Source: JBOFLG01 sp051657745
GTDB lineage: Bacteria > Actinomycetota > Actinomycetes > Actinomycetales > Dermatophilaceae
Direction of reading: 5' to 3'
Length of the DNA: 32,269 nucleotides
NCBI GenBank assembly: GCA_051657745.1
Contig: JBOFLG010000115.1
Span: 1-32,269 of the forward strand
Each line of letters begins with the position of its first letter. Position 1 is the first letter of the stretch. Positions 1-7,898 of the stretch are shown here, one piece after another. The translations under genes and the position numbers were made by a program. The notes beneath the pieces were generated by a model that had not been told where the DNA came from, did not search any database, and saw only the letters and a program-made list of their open reading frames with translations.

Positions 1-281
1 GCGAAGACATGGAACATTGACTCGTCGACCGCGAGCCACCGGTCGCGCCCGTCGAGGCAACAGAAGTACTCGACTTTGAGCGAGAGGAGAACATTGCCAC
101 CGACGCTGAGCGGGATGCCGCTCGTGGGGTCTTGATGAACACGGAAGCGCTCGCCGCCCGAACCCCTGTCCGTGACCAGACTTGCGGTGAACGGAGCACA
201 TTCCGGCACAACTGAGCGGACCGTAGCAGTGAGGTTGCCCGCGAAACTGTGTGCCTGGTCGTCCAGGCCAGCGCTCGTCAC
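1..281 (-). CDS. Hypothetical protein, 3' part outside the window
   Basis: The frame is open from a GTG at 281 to the window edge, giving about 93 residues without a stop. The GTG overlaps the TGA of the upstream 61-aa gene (GTGA at 278-281), so the two are probably translationally coupled. Visible stretches include SVVPECAPFTASLVTDRG, a short HQDPTSGIPLSVGG segment and KVEYFCCLDGRDRWLAVDES. They suggest a small beta-rich domain, but I cannot name a family. There is no signal peptide or membrane segment in the visible part. A small upstream gene overlapping a second small gene is a common toxin-antitoxin layout, so that is one possible role, but this is inference from layout only. Confidence 0.6.
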   Translation of the reverse strand, partial: MTSAGLDDQAHSFAGNLTATVRSVVPECAPFTASLVTDRGSGGERFRVHQDPTSGIPLSVGGNVLLSLKVEYFCCLDGRDRWLAVDESMFHVF

Positions 282-463
282 TTGCCGAGGAGGTAGTCCA
301 GACCGTTGAGTTCGTCGAAGAGTGCTAGTTCGCGGGCGTCGAGCAGGTACTCGTCGGCGCGGTCGCGGAAGGTGCCTTCGTCGCCCCCGACGCTATCGAT
401 GATCTCCTGGCGGCGGGCGACCGCCTCAGCTCTGGTGAACCGTTCGACCACTGCGTCACTCAT
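278..463 (-). CDS. Small acidic hypothetical protein (61 aa), first gene of a coupled pair
   Basis: This 61-residue protein starts at an ATG at 463 preceded by a purine-rich GAAGGGAAG ribosome-binding site. Its stop overlaps the start of the next gene by four bases. The protein is charged and probably all helical, and ends in the segment ARELALFDELNGLDYLLGK. No known domain was recognised. The size, acidity and coupling to a second small gene resemble antitoxin or accessory genes of two-gene modules, but no motif proves it. The region between this gene and the divergent oxidoreductase (464-642) should hold promoters for both, though no convincing -35/-10 pair was found. Confidence 0.6.
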   Translation of the reverse strand: MSDAVVERFTRAEAVARRQEIIDSVGGDEGTFRDRADEYLLDARELALFDELNGLDYLLGK

Positions 464-642
464 GGTGAACTTCCCTTCGTTCTCGGCTCGATCCAGTCAG
501 CGGTGACGTGTCCGCGTCCGGCTGACGGCGATGAAACACCACGGTACTCCGGGCCGCTGACACCGCCGAGCTATGGCAGGCGACGGGTGGCTGCACGTGC
601 CGGACCTGTTCACGACCCGGCTCGTGGTGCCACAGTAGGAGG

Positions 643-2982
643 ATGGGCTGGACGACAAGGTGGTCGAGGGTGCTGGAGCCCTGGCGGGGTGCGCCCCGCT
701 CCGACATGGCTCCGGCCGAGGTCGACCTTCGCCGCCGTCCGCGCGCGGCGGCGGGGGCCGAGGCCGTGGCGGTCGCGGTGAACCGCGCCGTCGGGCAGAT
801 GGGCCCGGTGCGGGCGACCTCCGCACTGCGCCATCTCAACCAGGCGCACGGGTACGACTGCATGGGTTGCGCCTGGCCCGACCCCGACCCGGAGCACCGC
901 AGCGTCGCGGAGTTTTGCGAGAACGGTGCGAAGGCAGTGGCGGAGGAGGGCACGAAGCGGCGCGCCGACCCGGCGTTCTTCGCCCGGCATCAGGTGGCCG
1001 AGTTGGCCACCTGGAGCGACTACCGGCTGGGCCAGCAGGGCCGGATCACCGAGCCGATGCTGCTGCGCGAGAACGGCACCCACTACGAACCGGTGTCCTG
1101 GGACGCGGCGATCGGGCTGGTGGCGCGCACCCTTCAGGGACTCGACTCGCCCGACCAGGCGGCGTTCTACACCAGCGGGCGGGCCTCCAACGAGGCGGCG
1201 TTCGCGTTCCAGTTGTTTGCCCGGGCATTCGGCACCAACAACCTCCCGGACTGCTCGAACATGTGTCACGAGTCGACCTCGGTGGCGCTCACCGAGTCCA
1301 TCGGCATCGGCAAGGGCTCGGTCAGCCTGGATGACGTGCACGATGCCGAGCTGGTGGTCATCCTCGGCCAGAACCCGGGCACCAACCACCCCCGCATGCT
1401 CGCCGCGCTGGAGCGCGCGAAGCGGAACGGCGGGACAATCGTCGCGGTCAATCCGCTGCCCGAGGCCGGGCTGATGACGTTCGACAACCCGCAGACGGTG
1501 CGCGGCCTCATCGGTCGCGGCCAGCCGCTCGCCGACGAGTACCTCCCAATCCGCATCGGCGGCGACCTCGCGCTGCTCCAGGCCTTGGGTGCGTTGCTGC
1601 TCGAGCGGGATGCCGTTGACGCCGAGTTCGTGCAGCGGCACACCACCGGCTTCGATGCGTGGCGCGCGCACGTCGCCGCCGTCGACTGGGGTGATGTACT
1701 CCGCGCAACCGGGCTGGAGCGGGCCCGGATTGAACGGGTGGCCGACCTGCTCGCGGCGTCTCGAGCCACGGTGTGGTGCTGGGCGATGGGCCTCACCCAG
1801 CACCGGCACGCCGTCGCGACGATCACGGAGATCGCCAACCTTGCGATGCTGCGCGGCGACATCGGAAAGCCGGGCGCCGGGCTGTGCCCGGTACGCGGTC
1901 ACTCCAACGTGCAGGGCGACCGCACCATGGGCATCTCCGAGAAACTGCCCGCGCGCTTCGGCGATGCATTGCGGGCGGAGTTCGGGTTCGAGCCGCCGCG
2001 CGAGCGGGGTCTCGACGTGGTGAACACCATCCGGGCCGTGCACGAGCGCCGGGTGCGGGTGCTGGTCGGGCTCGGCGGCAACTTCGCTGCGGCAAGCCCC
2101 GACTCGGGCTTCACCCATGCCGCACTGCGCTCGCTCGATGTGAACGTGCAGGTCGCCACCAAGCCGAACCGCACCCACGTGCTGCCGGGCCGGCAGATGC
2201 TGATCCTCCCGTGCCTGGGCCGCACCGAGCAGGACGTGCGCCGCGGCGGCTGGCAGGGGGTGACCGTCGAGGACTCGATGTCGAGCGTGCACCTCTCCGT
2301 GGGCCGGGCCGAGCCGGCGAGCCCGCACCTGCGCAGCGAGCCGTGGATCGTCTGCCGCCTCGCCGAGACCACTCTCGACGGTGGGCCGGCCGGCTCGCGC
2401 ATCGATTGGGACGCGATGGCCGAGGACTACACCGTCATCCGGCGGCACATTGCCGCGGTCGTGCCCGGGTGCGACGACTACGACGCGAAGGTGCGCCGAC
2501 CCGGCGGGTTCGTGCTCCCGCATCCACCCCGGGACTCGCGTACCTTCCAGACCGCTTCTGGAAGAGCCGAATTCGCAGTGTCGCCGCTGGCCGTGCTTGA
2601 GGTCCCCGACGGTCATCTGCTGCTGCAGACGATGCGCAGCCACGACCAGTTCAACACCACGATCTACGGCCACGACGACCGCTACCGGGGCCTCGCCGGC
2701 GGCCGTCAGGTGGTGCTGGTGCACCCCGACGACATCGCCGCGCTCGGGCTGCATCCGGGCAGTCTCGTCGACATCGAGTCGGTGTGGACCGACGGCTCGC
2801 ACCGCGCCGTGCGCGGCTACCGCGTGGTGGCCTATCCGACGCCGCGCGGGTGTGCCGCCGCCTACTTCCCGGAGTGCAACGTGCTGGTGCCCCTGGATTC
2901 GGTGGCCGAGGGGAGCAACTGCCCGGTGTCCAAGGCCGTCGTCGTGCGCCTTGTCCCCGCCGAGGAGCCACGCCCGCAGTAG
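643..2982 (+). CDS. YdeP/FdhF-like molybdopterin oxidoreductase
   Basis: A 779-aa protein of the FdhF/YdeP family, alpha subunits related to formate dehydrogenase that bind bis-molybdopterin guanine dinucleotide. The family signature YDCMGCAWPDP lies at residues 71-81. The segment LPDCSNMCHESTS follows near 201-213; C208 falls where formate dehydrogenase H has its molybdenum-ligating selenocysteine. The C-terminal third has the usual cofactor-binding beta-barrel segment (GSLVDIES to NVLVPLDSVAEGSNCPVSK). Length is normal for the family (about 760). No twin-arginine signal is seen, so it is probably cytoplasmic. Its substrate is unknown; YdeP of E. coli is linked to acid resistance. An AGGAGG at 637-642 touches the ATG, too close for a normal ribosome-binding site, so GTG 670 remains possible. 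No partner subunit or fdhD lies nearby. Confidence 0.88.
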   Translation: MGWTTRWSRVLEPWRGAPRSDMAPAEVDLRRRPRAAAGAEAVAVAVNRAVGQMGPVRATSALRHLNQAHGYDCMGCAWPDPDPEHRSVAEFCENGAKAVAEEGTKRRADPAFFARHQVAELATWSDYRLGQQGRITEPMLLRENGTHYEPVSWDAAIGLVARTLQGLDSPDQAAFYTSGRASNEAAFAFQLFARAFGTNNLPDCSNMCHESTSVALTESIGIGKGSVSLDDVHDAELVVILGQNPGTNHPRMLAALERAKRNGGTIVAVNPLPEAGLMTFDNPQTVRGLIGRGQPLADEYLPIRIGGDLALLQALGALLLERDAVDAEFVQRHTTGFDAWRAHVAAVDWGDVLRATGLERARIERVADLLAASRATVWCWAMGLTQHRHAVATITEIANLAMLRGDIGKPGAGLCPVRGHSNVQGDRTMGISEKLPARFGDALRAEFGFEPPRERGLDVVNTIRAVHERRVRVLVGLGGNFAAASPDSGFTHAALRSLDVNVQVATKPNRTHVLPGRQMLILPCLGRTEQDVRRGGWQGVTVEDSMSSVHLSVGRAEPASPHLRSEPWIVCRLAETTLDGGPAGSRIDWDAMAEDYTVIRRHIAAVVPGCDDYDAKVRRPGGFVLPHPPRDSRTFQTASGRAEFAVSPLAVLEVPDGHLLLQTMRSHDQFNTTIYGHDDRYRGLAGGRQVVLVHPDDIAALGLHPGSLVDIESVWTDGSHRAVRGYRVVAYPTPRGCAAAYFPECNVLVPLDSVAEGSNCPVSKAVVVRLVPAEEPRPQ

Positions 2983-3252
2983 CCGCCCTCCGCGTCGTCT
3001 CCGGTCGGGCGGTCACCTGATGCGTCGAGCAGGTCCTCGCAACGACCCACCCCACACCGCCGACGAGAGAGCCCCACGGGCACGCTGGGCATGGCAACCT
3101 TCATCTGGGCGACCCTTCCGATCCGGCGTGAACCTGAAGGTCTCGGGCGCGGGCGGGAATGTTGGGATGACGGCACTGTCAGCCGGCGGCGACGTCCACC
3201 CGACTCGTCCAGGCCGACCGCGACGTCATCGTGCGGGCGGCCACCGCGATCG

Positions 3253-4137
3253 TCAGCGTGTCCGGCGAAGCCGCACGAGGTCCCCGGGGCGCAGCTGCGC
3301 AGCACGGTCGGCGGCGGCCGACGTGAGCACGGCGACCACCGGGTAGCCCCCCGTCACCGGGTGGTCGGCGAGGAACACCACCGGCTCGCCGGATGGCGGC
3401 AGCTGCACCGCACCACGGACGACACCCTCGCTCGACAGCTCGGCGTGCTCCCGCCCTTCGGTGCGGACGACCGGACGGCCGCAGAGGCGGACCCCGACAC
3501 GATCACTCTGGGACCCCACCCGCCACGGCCCAGGATCGAGTGCGGTCAGGTCACCGATCCAGGAGGTGCGCGCACCGGGGAGCACGTCGAGGATGCGACC
3601 GTCGCCCGGGAGGCCGGTGCCGAACGCGGCACCTCGTCCTACCGCGTGCTCGATCACAGGAAAGGTCCGCGGCGCCGGACCCACGCCGAGCACGTCTCCG
3701 GTCGATACCGGTGGCGGGCCCACGCCCGAAAGCGTGTCGGTGGACCGCGAGCCCAGCACCGGCGGCACATCGACACCACCCCGAACCGCGAGGTAGGAGC
3801 GCACCCCGCTCGGCGGCATCCGCACGGAGAGCACGGCGCCGTCGGCGACGTCGAGCACGGATGACGATGCCACGGTTCGCCCGTCGACCTGCGCCGGCGC
3901 CGGAGCACCGGTGAGCGCCAGCGTCATCCGGCCGTGCCCGCGGACGACCAGCCCGCCGAGGGTGACTTCCAAGGTGGCCAGGTGGTCGGGGTTGCCGACC
4001 AGCCGGTTCGCCAGCCGGTGCGCGCCGCGGTCGGCGGCGCCGGAGTGACCGACCCCGACGGCCGCGTACCCAGGGCGCCCGAGATCCTGGACCAGGCACT
4101 GCGGCCCGGTGGCGAGTACCTCGAGCGCCGGCCTCAC
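3253..4137 (-). CDS. pxpC: 5-oxoprolinase subunit C (biotin-dependent carboxylase-like)
   Basis: A 294-aa protein of the allophanate hydrolase subunit 2/PxpC family. With PxpA and PxpB it forms the bacterial ATP-dependent 5-oxoprolinase that opens pyroglutamate to glutamate. The start is GTG 4137, which overlaps the TGA of pxpB (GTGA). A longer reading to 4434 is pxpB read out of frame and should be dropped. The protein opens with the family hallmark LEVLATGPQCLVQDLGRPGY and contains RSYLAVRGGVDVPPVLGSRS in its middle and FLADHPVTGGYPVVAV near the C-terminus. It is the last gene of the pxpABC operon and converges on the molybdopterin oxidoreductase across 270 bases in which I see no gene. Confidence 0.93.
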   Translation of the reverse strand: MRPALEVLATGPQCLVQDLGRPGYAAVGVGHSGAADRGAHRLANRLVGNPDHLATLEVTLGGLVVRGHGRMTLALTGAPAPAQVDGRTVASSSVLDVADGAVLSVRMPPSGVRSYLAVRGGVDVPPVLGSRSTDTLSGVGPPPVSTGDVLGVGPAPRTFPVIEHAVGRGAAFGTGLPGDGRILDVLPGARTSWIGDLTALDPGPWRVGSQSDRVGVRLCGRPVVRTEGREHAELSSEGVVRGAVQLPPSGEPVVFLADHPVTGGYPVVAVLTSAAADRAAQLRPGDLVRLRRTR

Positions 4138-4856
4138 GACGACCGGCCCTCGGCAGGGCCGGGCGGGGCTGCCTCGAACCGCACCGTGACGCCGGGCCGG
4201 AGCAGCGCAGGTGGGTCGCGGCCGGCATCCCAGAGCACCAGGTCGGTGGTGCCGACCAGCTGCCAGCCGCCCGGTGAGGCGCGCGGGTAGATGCCGGAGA
4301 ACTCGCCGGCCAGCCCGACCGCGCCGGCCGGCACCGACGGCCGCGGCTCGTCGCGGCGCGGGACCCGCAGCCGTGGGTCGCCGCCGGTGAGGTAGGCGAA
4401 CCCGGGCGCGAACCCGCCGAACGATGCCCGCCACGGCGTGCCGGTGTGCGCGGCGACCACCTCGGCGCGGGTCAGGCCGGTATGGCGGGCGACGTCGCCG
4501 AGGTCGGGCCCGTCGTACCGCACCGGGACCACGACCTCAGGGCCACCGGATGACGCGTCACCGCCGGGTTGCGCGTCGGGTCGTCTGATCGAGGCGGCGA
4601 GGCCGAGCACGGCCCGGCCGAGAGCAGCGACGTCGACCCGGCCAGTGCCGACCACGAGCACCGTGCGTGCCCCGACCACCACGTCGGTGACCGACGCCCA
4701 TGCCGAAGTCGGGTCGCGATGGCGCGCGGCGGCATCCGTGAGCGCGGCGGCATCCGTGAGGGCGGCGCCGAGCGCAACCGCGGCGTCGAGGTCGCCCACC
4801 TCGGCCAGGAGCGCGGACTCCCCGGCCGGGAGGAGATCGACCTGGATGCCGCTCAC
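4134..4856 (-). CDS. pxpB: 5-oxoprolinase subunit B (allophanate hydrolase subunit 1 family)
   Basis: A 240-aa PxpB/KipI-family protein and partner of PxpC. Recognisable segments are the N-terminal VDLLPAGESALLAEVGDL, the middle VPVRYDGPDLGDVARHTGL and the highly conserved FGGFAPGFAYLTGGDPRL, followed by RDEPRPSVPAGAVGLAG and IYPRASPGGWQLVG. The ATG at 4856 overlaps the pxpA stop (ATGA). A short 18-bp duplication at about 4724-4759 gives the repeated residues AALTDAAALTDAA near position 32. This adds a small flexible insertion but leaves the frame intact. Order and overlaps show one operon pxpA-pxpB-pxpC. Confidence 0.93.
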   Translation of the reverse strand: MSGIQVDLLPAGESALLAEVGDLDAAVALGAALTDAAALTDAAARHRDPTSAWASVTDVVVGARTVLVVGTGRVDVAALGRAVLGLAASIRRPDAQPGGDASSGGPEVVVPVRYDGPDLGDVARHTGLTRAEVVAAHTGTPWRASFGGFAPGFAYLTGGDPRLRVPRRDEPRPSVPAGAVGLAGEFSGIYPRASPGGWQLVGTTDLVLWDAGRDPPALLRPGVTVRFEAAPPGPAEGRSS

Positions 4857-5644
4857 GGCGCCGCGAAGGGCCGCACCGACACCCCAGCGCGCTCAAGCGC
4901 GGCCCGGACGGCCCGGCCGATCGCCACCGCGCCGGGGGTGTCGCCATGGATGCAGAGCGAGCGAGCGTCGAGCGGGAGGGCGGTGCCGTCGGCGCTGGTG
5001 ACCACGTTCTCGGTGGCGAGGCGCACGACCCGGGCGGCTACGTCATCCGGCTCGTGGAGCAGCGCACCCGGAGTGCCACGCGGCATGAGGGAGCCGTCGG
5101 CGCGATAGCCGCGGTCGGCGAACGCTTCGGTCACGGCAGCGAGGCCCGCACCGGCAGCGGCCCGCAAGAGCGCCGACCCGGGGAGTCCGAGCACCGCCAG
5201 GCCGCTGTGGTAGGCGACGATGGCGTCGATGATGGCGTGCGCGACCGACTCGTCGGCGGCCGCTGCGTGGTAAAGCGCACCGTGTGGCTTGACGTACGCG
5301 ACTCGGGTGCCGGCGGCCCGGCACATCGCCTCGAGTGCGCCCACTTGGTAGAGCACGTCGGCAGCGAGGTCGGCGGGGTCCATGTCGAGGCGTCGCCGCC
5401 CGAAGCCGGCAAGGTCGCGGTAGCCGACCTGCGCGCCGACGACCACGCCACGCTCGGCAGCCTGCGCCACGGTGCGGCGGATGGTGCTGGCGTCACCGGC
5501 GTGGAACCCGCACGCAACGTTGGCGCTGGTAACGATGTCGAGCATGGCCGCGTCGTCGCCGAGCACCCAGGCGCCGAACGACTCGCCGAGGTCGGCGTTG
5601 AGGTCGACGGTGACGACCCGGCGGGTGCGAGCCTCGTCGATCAT
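4853..5644 (-). CDS. pxpA: 5-oxoprolinase subunit A (LamB/YcsF family)
   Basis: A 263-aa LamB/YcsF-family protein, subunit A of 5-oxoprolinase. This enzyme removes pyroglutamate formed spontaneously from glutamine and glutamate. The family start is clear: VDLNADLGESFGAW, then SANVACGFHAGDAS and GAQVGYRDLAGFGRR. VAYVKPHGALYHAA and CIHGDTPGAVAIGRAVR lie in the second half. It is the first gene of the operon. An ATG at 5644 fits the family start, with a few extra residues before VDLNADLGE. The cold-shock gene lies upstream in the same direction, but a strong hairpin at 5737-5770 separates them, so pxpA probably has its own promoter in 5645-5736. Confidence 0.94.
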   Translation of the reverse strand: MIDEARTRRVVTVDLNADLGESFGAWVLGDDAAMLDIVTSANVACGFHAGDASTIRRTVAQAAERGVVVGAQVGYRDLAGFGRRRLDMDPADLAADVLYQVGALEAMCRAAGTRVAYVKPHGALYHAAAADESVAHAIIDAIVAYHSGLAVLGLPGSALLRAAAGAGLAAVTEAFADRGYRADGSLMPRGTPGALLHEPDDVAARVVRLATENVVTSADGTALPLDARSLCIHGDTPGAVAIGRAVRAALERAGVSVRPFAAP

Positions 5645-5736
5645 GGTGTGAGACTACGAGTACGGGACTGGGACTGGGACTTGGTCGGCGCGGTGGCGCA
5701 GTGGCGCGGTGGCGCGGGCAGCGACCCCCGGACATC

Positions 5737-5770
5737 ACAATCGCCGCCCGGTGAGCCGGGCGGCGATTGT
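5737..5770 (-). terminator. Perfect 15-bp stem-loop after the cold-shock gene
   Basis: Arms 5737-5751 and 5756-5770 are perfectly complementary around a 4-base loop. The stem is GC-rich and starts 32 bases past the cspA stop. There is no long T tract, which is common for actinobacterial terminators. It probably ends the cold-shock transcript and insulates pxpABC downstream. Confidence 0.7.
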
Positions 5771-5801
5771 TGTTCGACGCCCAGGTCGGGCGCCGTTGGG
5801 G

Positions 5802-6008
5802 TCAGCCGAGGACGGTGATGTTCGCCGCCTGCGGGCCCTTGGGGCCCTGCGTCGTCTCGTACTCGACCTTGGCGTTCTCATCGAGCGAGCGGTAGCCGCC
5901 GGAGTTGATCGCGGAGTAGTGCGCGAATACGTCAGGGGTGCCGTCGTCGGGGGCGATGAAGCCGAAGCCCTTCTCGGCGTTGAACCACTTTACGGTTCCA
6001 GTGGGCAT
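5802..6008 (-). CDS. cspA: CspA-family cold-shock protein
   Basis: A 68-aa single cold-shock domain, an OB fold that binds single-stranded RNA and DNA as a chaperone. The RNP1-type motif is KGFGFIAP and RNP2-type is DVFAHYSAI. The start MPTGTVKWFNAEKGFG is canonical for actinobacterial CspA. An AAGGA ribosome-binding site lies 8 bases before the ATG. The gene is monocistronic: a hairpin terminator follows, and about 360 non-coding bases precede it. Which of the usual several Csp paralogues this is cannot be told from the window. Confidence 0.97.
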   Translation of the reverse strand: MPTGTVKWFNAEKGFGFIAPDDGTPDVFAHYSAINSGGYRSLDENAKVEYETTQGPKGPQAANITVLG

Positions 6009-6369
6009 GCGATATTTCCTTCTGGGTGAGGCGCACCTCCCGGGAGTCGGAAGGGCGTGTGGTGATGCTTGGTGCCTACCTCTGCGTCAGGAAGATGCTC
6101 GGCCCCACAGGGGCGTTCTGCAGTCACTGCGACAACGGAAAGCTCAGCAACGACCCCGATGCTACCCCGCGGGAAGGCACGCTGCCGACCGCGTGGCCCG
6201 GTTTCGTTCGCTGGGTGGCCGCCAGGTGTCCGGGGGATGTCCGCCAGGTTGCTGCGCGCCGCAGGGCGGAAACTGCGAAGTCCACCGGTGAAGGCCGGTC
6301 CTCGACCGGCGCATCTGCTGGTGCACCGATGGAGTTTCCGGCCGCGGGCGGGAAAGCTAGCCTGCCTGC
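6009..6369. promoter_or_regulatory. Divergent intergenic region of cspA and the F420/PPOX gene
   Basis: This 361-base stretch has no convincing gene. It must hold the cspA promoter and probably a long 5' leader, as is usual for cold-shock mRNAs. No cold-box or clear -35/-10 pair could be assigned on the minus strand. Its plus-strand end carries the TAGCCT element listed separately. Confidence 0.45.
6358..6363 (+). promoter_or_regulatory. Candidate -10 element for leaderless start of the F420/PPOX gene
   Basis: TAGCCT fits the actinobacterial TANNNT -10 pattern and lies exactly 6 bases before the ATG at 6370. That places the transcription start on the ATG. No Shine-Dalgarno sequence is present, so a leaderless mRNA is likely. 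Confidence 0.45.
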
Positions 6370-6846
6370 ATGACGGGATCGGATGACGCCGGATCGGATG
6401 GCGCCGGATCGGGCGGCACGGGCAGGCGGCATCCGCTTGCCGACGAGAAGTTCGTGTCGCTGACCACCTTCCGCAGGACCGGCGCTGCGGTGTCGTCTCC
6501 GGTATGGGTGGCACCTGACCGGTTGGACCCGCGCCGGCTGGTCGTCATCACCGTTGATGACACCGGGAAGACCATGCGGCTCAGGCACACCGCGCGGGTT
6601 GAGCTGCGCCCCTGCGACGTCAAGGGCCGGGTGGCCGACGGCGCGCCGACCTACCGCGGCACGGCCGAAGTGGTGCGCAGCCCGGATGAGGTGCGAGCGG
6701 TGCGCCGCGCGGTGAACGCCAAGTACGGGCTCCCAGCGCGGCTGCTCGACATCGGTACGGCCGCACTCCGTCGGGTCGGCATCAGTCGGCGGCCGCGGGC
6801 CGGCATCCACATTGCCCCGGAGCTGGAGCCGACGTGCCGGCCGTGA
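6370..6846 (+). CDS. PPOX-class, probably F420-dependent, flavin/deazaflavin protein
   Basis: A 158-aa split-barrel protein of the pyridoxamine-5'-phosphate oxidase-like superfamily, closest by eye to the Rv2061-type F420-linked group. The motif LADEKFVSLTTFRRTGAAVS lies near residues 24-43. It is followed by SSPVWVAPDRLDPRRLVVIT and, after a TGKTMRLRHTARVELRPCD segment, the domain ends near AVNAKYGL. The first 20 residues are a Gly/Ser/Asp-rich, probably disordered extension. Members use F420 or flavin to reduce diverse substrates; the substrate here is unknown. It stands alone on the plus strand, divergent from cspA. Confidence 0.8.
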   Translation: MTGSDDAGSDGAGSGGTGRRHPLADEKFVSLTTFRRTGAAVSSPVWVAPDRLDPRRLVVITVDDTGKTMRLRHTARVELRPCDVKGRVADGAPTYRGTAEVVRSPDEVRAVRRAVNAKYGLPARLLDIGTAALRRVGISRRPRAGIHIAPELEPTCRP

Positions 6847-7228
6847 CTCGTGGATCGGTGCGGCGGTGACGCGTGGATCGGTGCGGTCGGATCGTGACCC
6901 ACCGGTCGGTGTGCGCGGCGAACTCCACCACACCGAGGTCGATGGCGACCTGCGGATCGTCCGCGGTCGTGACGACCGCCCCGGGTCGGCCGAGAGCATC
7001 GGTGTCCTGGTCCGTACCGACTCGTCGAGTTGAGGAGGCGGGCCCTCGACCAGGCCTGTGACGAGACCACTTTCCAGGAGGACTGGCCTCCTTCTGCCGG
7101 ACGGCGGTCTCGCCTGGCGCACCGGCGACCTCGCTCCCTACCAGTCCCGCCAAGTACCCCCACGAGAACGGGTTCGGGCAGGTCGTCCCGCTCGGTGCGG
7201 CCCGCGCCGCACCGAGCGGACGGTTGCT
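6847..7228. other. Intergenic region with no supported gene
   Basis: This 382-base stretch has open frames on both strands but none with recognisable protein features. It contains a short direct duplication of GTGGATCGGTGCGG just after 6850. One minus-strand frame (about 6890-7030) looks slightly protein-like but has no sensible start. The stretch could be decayed coding sequence. Confidence 0.4.
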
Positions 7229-7750
7229 TCACGCCGTCTCCAGGGTGACCAACCGCCCGAGCGCCCACGACGCCAGCGGGGCATACCCGAGCGCCACCGG
7301 CCAGGGAGCATCCGTGGTCATCCAGGCCGAACAGCCCTGCGGATGCGGGTCGACACCATGCTCGAAGCGCAGCTGCAGCGGCCCGGAGCGCACGGTCCAC
7401 GACCAGCGACGCCCTTCGACATCGACCTCGTCGATGTCGAAGTCGGCGGTGACGCCGGGCGGGCCGTGCACGCGGCCGGCAGTACCCGCAACGATGCCGT
7501 CGAACGGGTAGTCGACGGAACGTAGGTGCGGTGCCCACCCCGGCCAGGCTGCCGGTCGCGTATAGCGGGCCCACGCGGTGTCTGGCTGCAGCCGTCCGAT
7601 CGCCAGGACGTGGCGGGGAAACGAGGCGCCCGGATGCCGCCCGCCCGCCGCCCGTGCCTGGATTCCCTCCGCCGGAGCGCGAATTCCCTCCGCCGGTGCC
7701 TGGGTTCCGCAGTCGTCGTGGGCCGGTGGGAACTGCGCGGAGTGATTCAC
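7229..7750 (-). CDS. SRPBCC-fold protein (polyketide cyclase/dehydrase-like)
   Basis: A 173-aa protein with a START/SRPBCC-type helix-grip fold, a hydrophobic-ligand cavity family. Supporting segments are the first-helix region TAWARYTRPAAWPGWAPHLR and the strand series IVAGTAGRVHGPPGV, FDIDEVDVEGRRWSW and GPLQLRFEHGV. The C-terminal helix is LGYAPLASWALGRL. Residues 14-40 form a poor-complexity extension with a 21-bp in-frame duplication (APAEGI repeated), so the true start may be the ATG used here or a later codon. The ligand is unknown. It ends about 380 bases from the F420/PPOX gene and is divergent from the Rieske gene. Confidence 0.72.
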   Translation of the reverse strand: MNHSAQFPPAHDDCGTQAPAEGIRAPAEGIQARAAGGRHPGASFPRHVLAIGRLQPDTAWARYTRPAAWPGWAPHLRSVDYPFDGIVAGTAGRVHGPPGVTADFDIDEVDVEGRRWSWTVRSGPLQLRFEHGVDPHPQGCSAWMTTDAPWPVALGYAPLASWALGRLVTLETA

Positions 7751-7806
7751 CTACCCATCCTGACGTACCCGTTCCGACCACGGGCCGGATGGGCCACGCG
7801 GATTCG

Positions 7807-7851
7807 GTTGGGGTGGCGGCATCCGGCGCTGTTGGGGTGGCGGCATCCGGC
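7807..7851. repeat. Two 21-bp direct copies, period 24
   Basis: Copies at 7807-7827 and 7831-7851 are identical and end in GGCGGCATCCGGC. They contain the GGCATCCG octamer that recurs through the window. They lie just upstream of the Rieske gene promoter. Confidence 0.8.
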
Positions 7852-7865
7852 ACCATCGACGTGGC

Positions 7866-7892
7866 CTGTCAGACAGCCGAGAGAGGTAGATT
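7866..7892 (+). promoter_or_regulatory. Candidate leaderless promoter with dyad for the Rieske gene
   Basis: TAGATT at 7887-7892 lies 6 bases before the GTG at 7899, the spacing expected for a leaderless transcript. The perfect dyad CTGTC-A-GACAG at 7866-7876 sits near the -35 position and could be a regulator site. Both are read by eye; no -35 consensus is seen. Confidence 0.4.
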
Positions 7893-7898
7893 CGGCGG

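Noticed and set aside
610..2802. 730-codon open frame on the minus strand
   Set aside because: It is antisense to the YdeP-like gene, is rich in Arg/His/Gly without any domain, and is an effect of high GC codon bias.
643..2982. Annotating the molybdopterin enzyme as formate dehydrogenase
   Set aside because: The CMGCAWPDP signature is that of the YdeP-like branch, and no N-terminal Fe-S motif or partner subunit is present.
6890..7030. Minus-strand frame with a protein-like stretch between the F420/PPOX and SRPBCC genes
   Set aside because: No start, no ribosome-binding site and no recognisable family; kept only as a remark.
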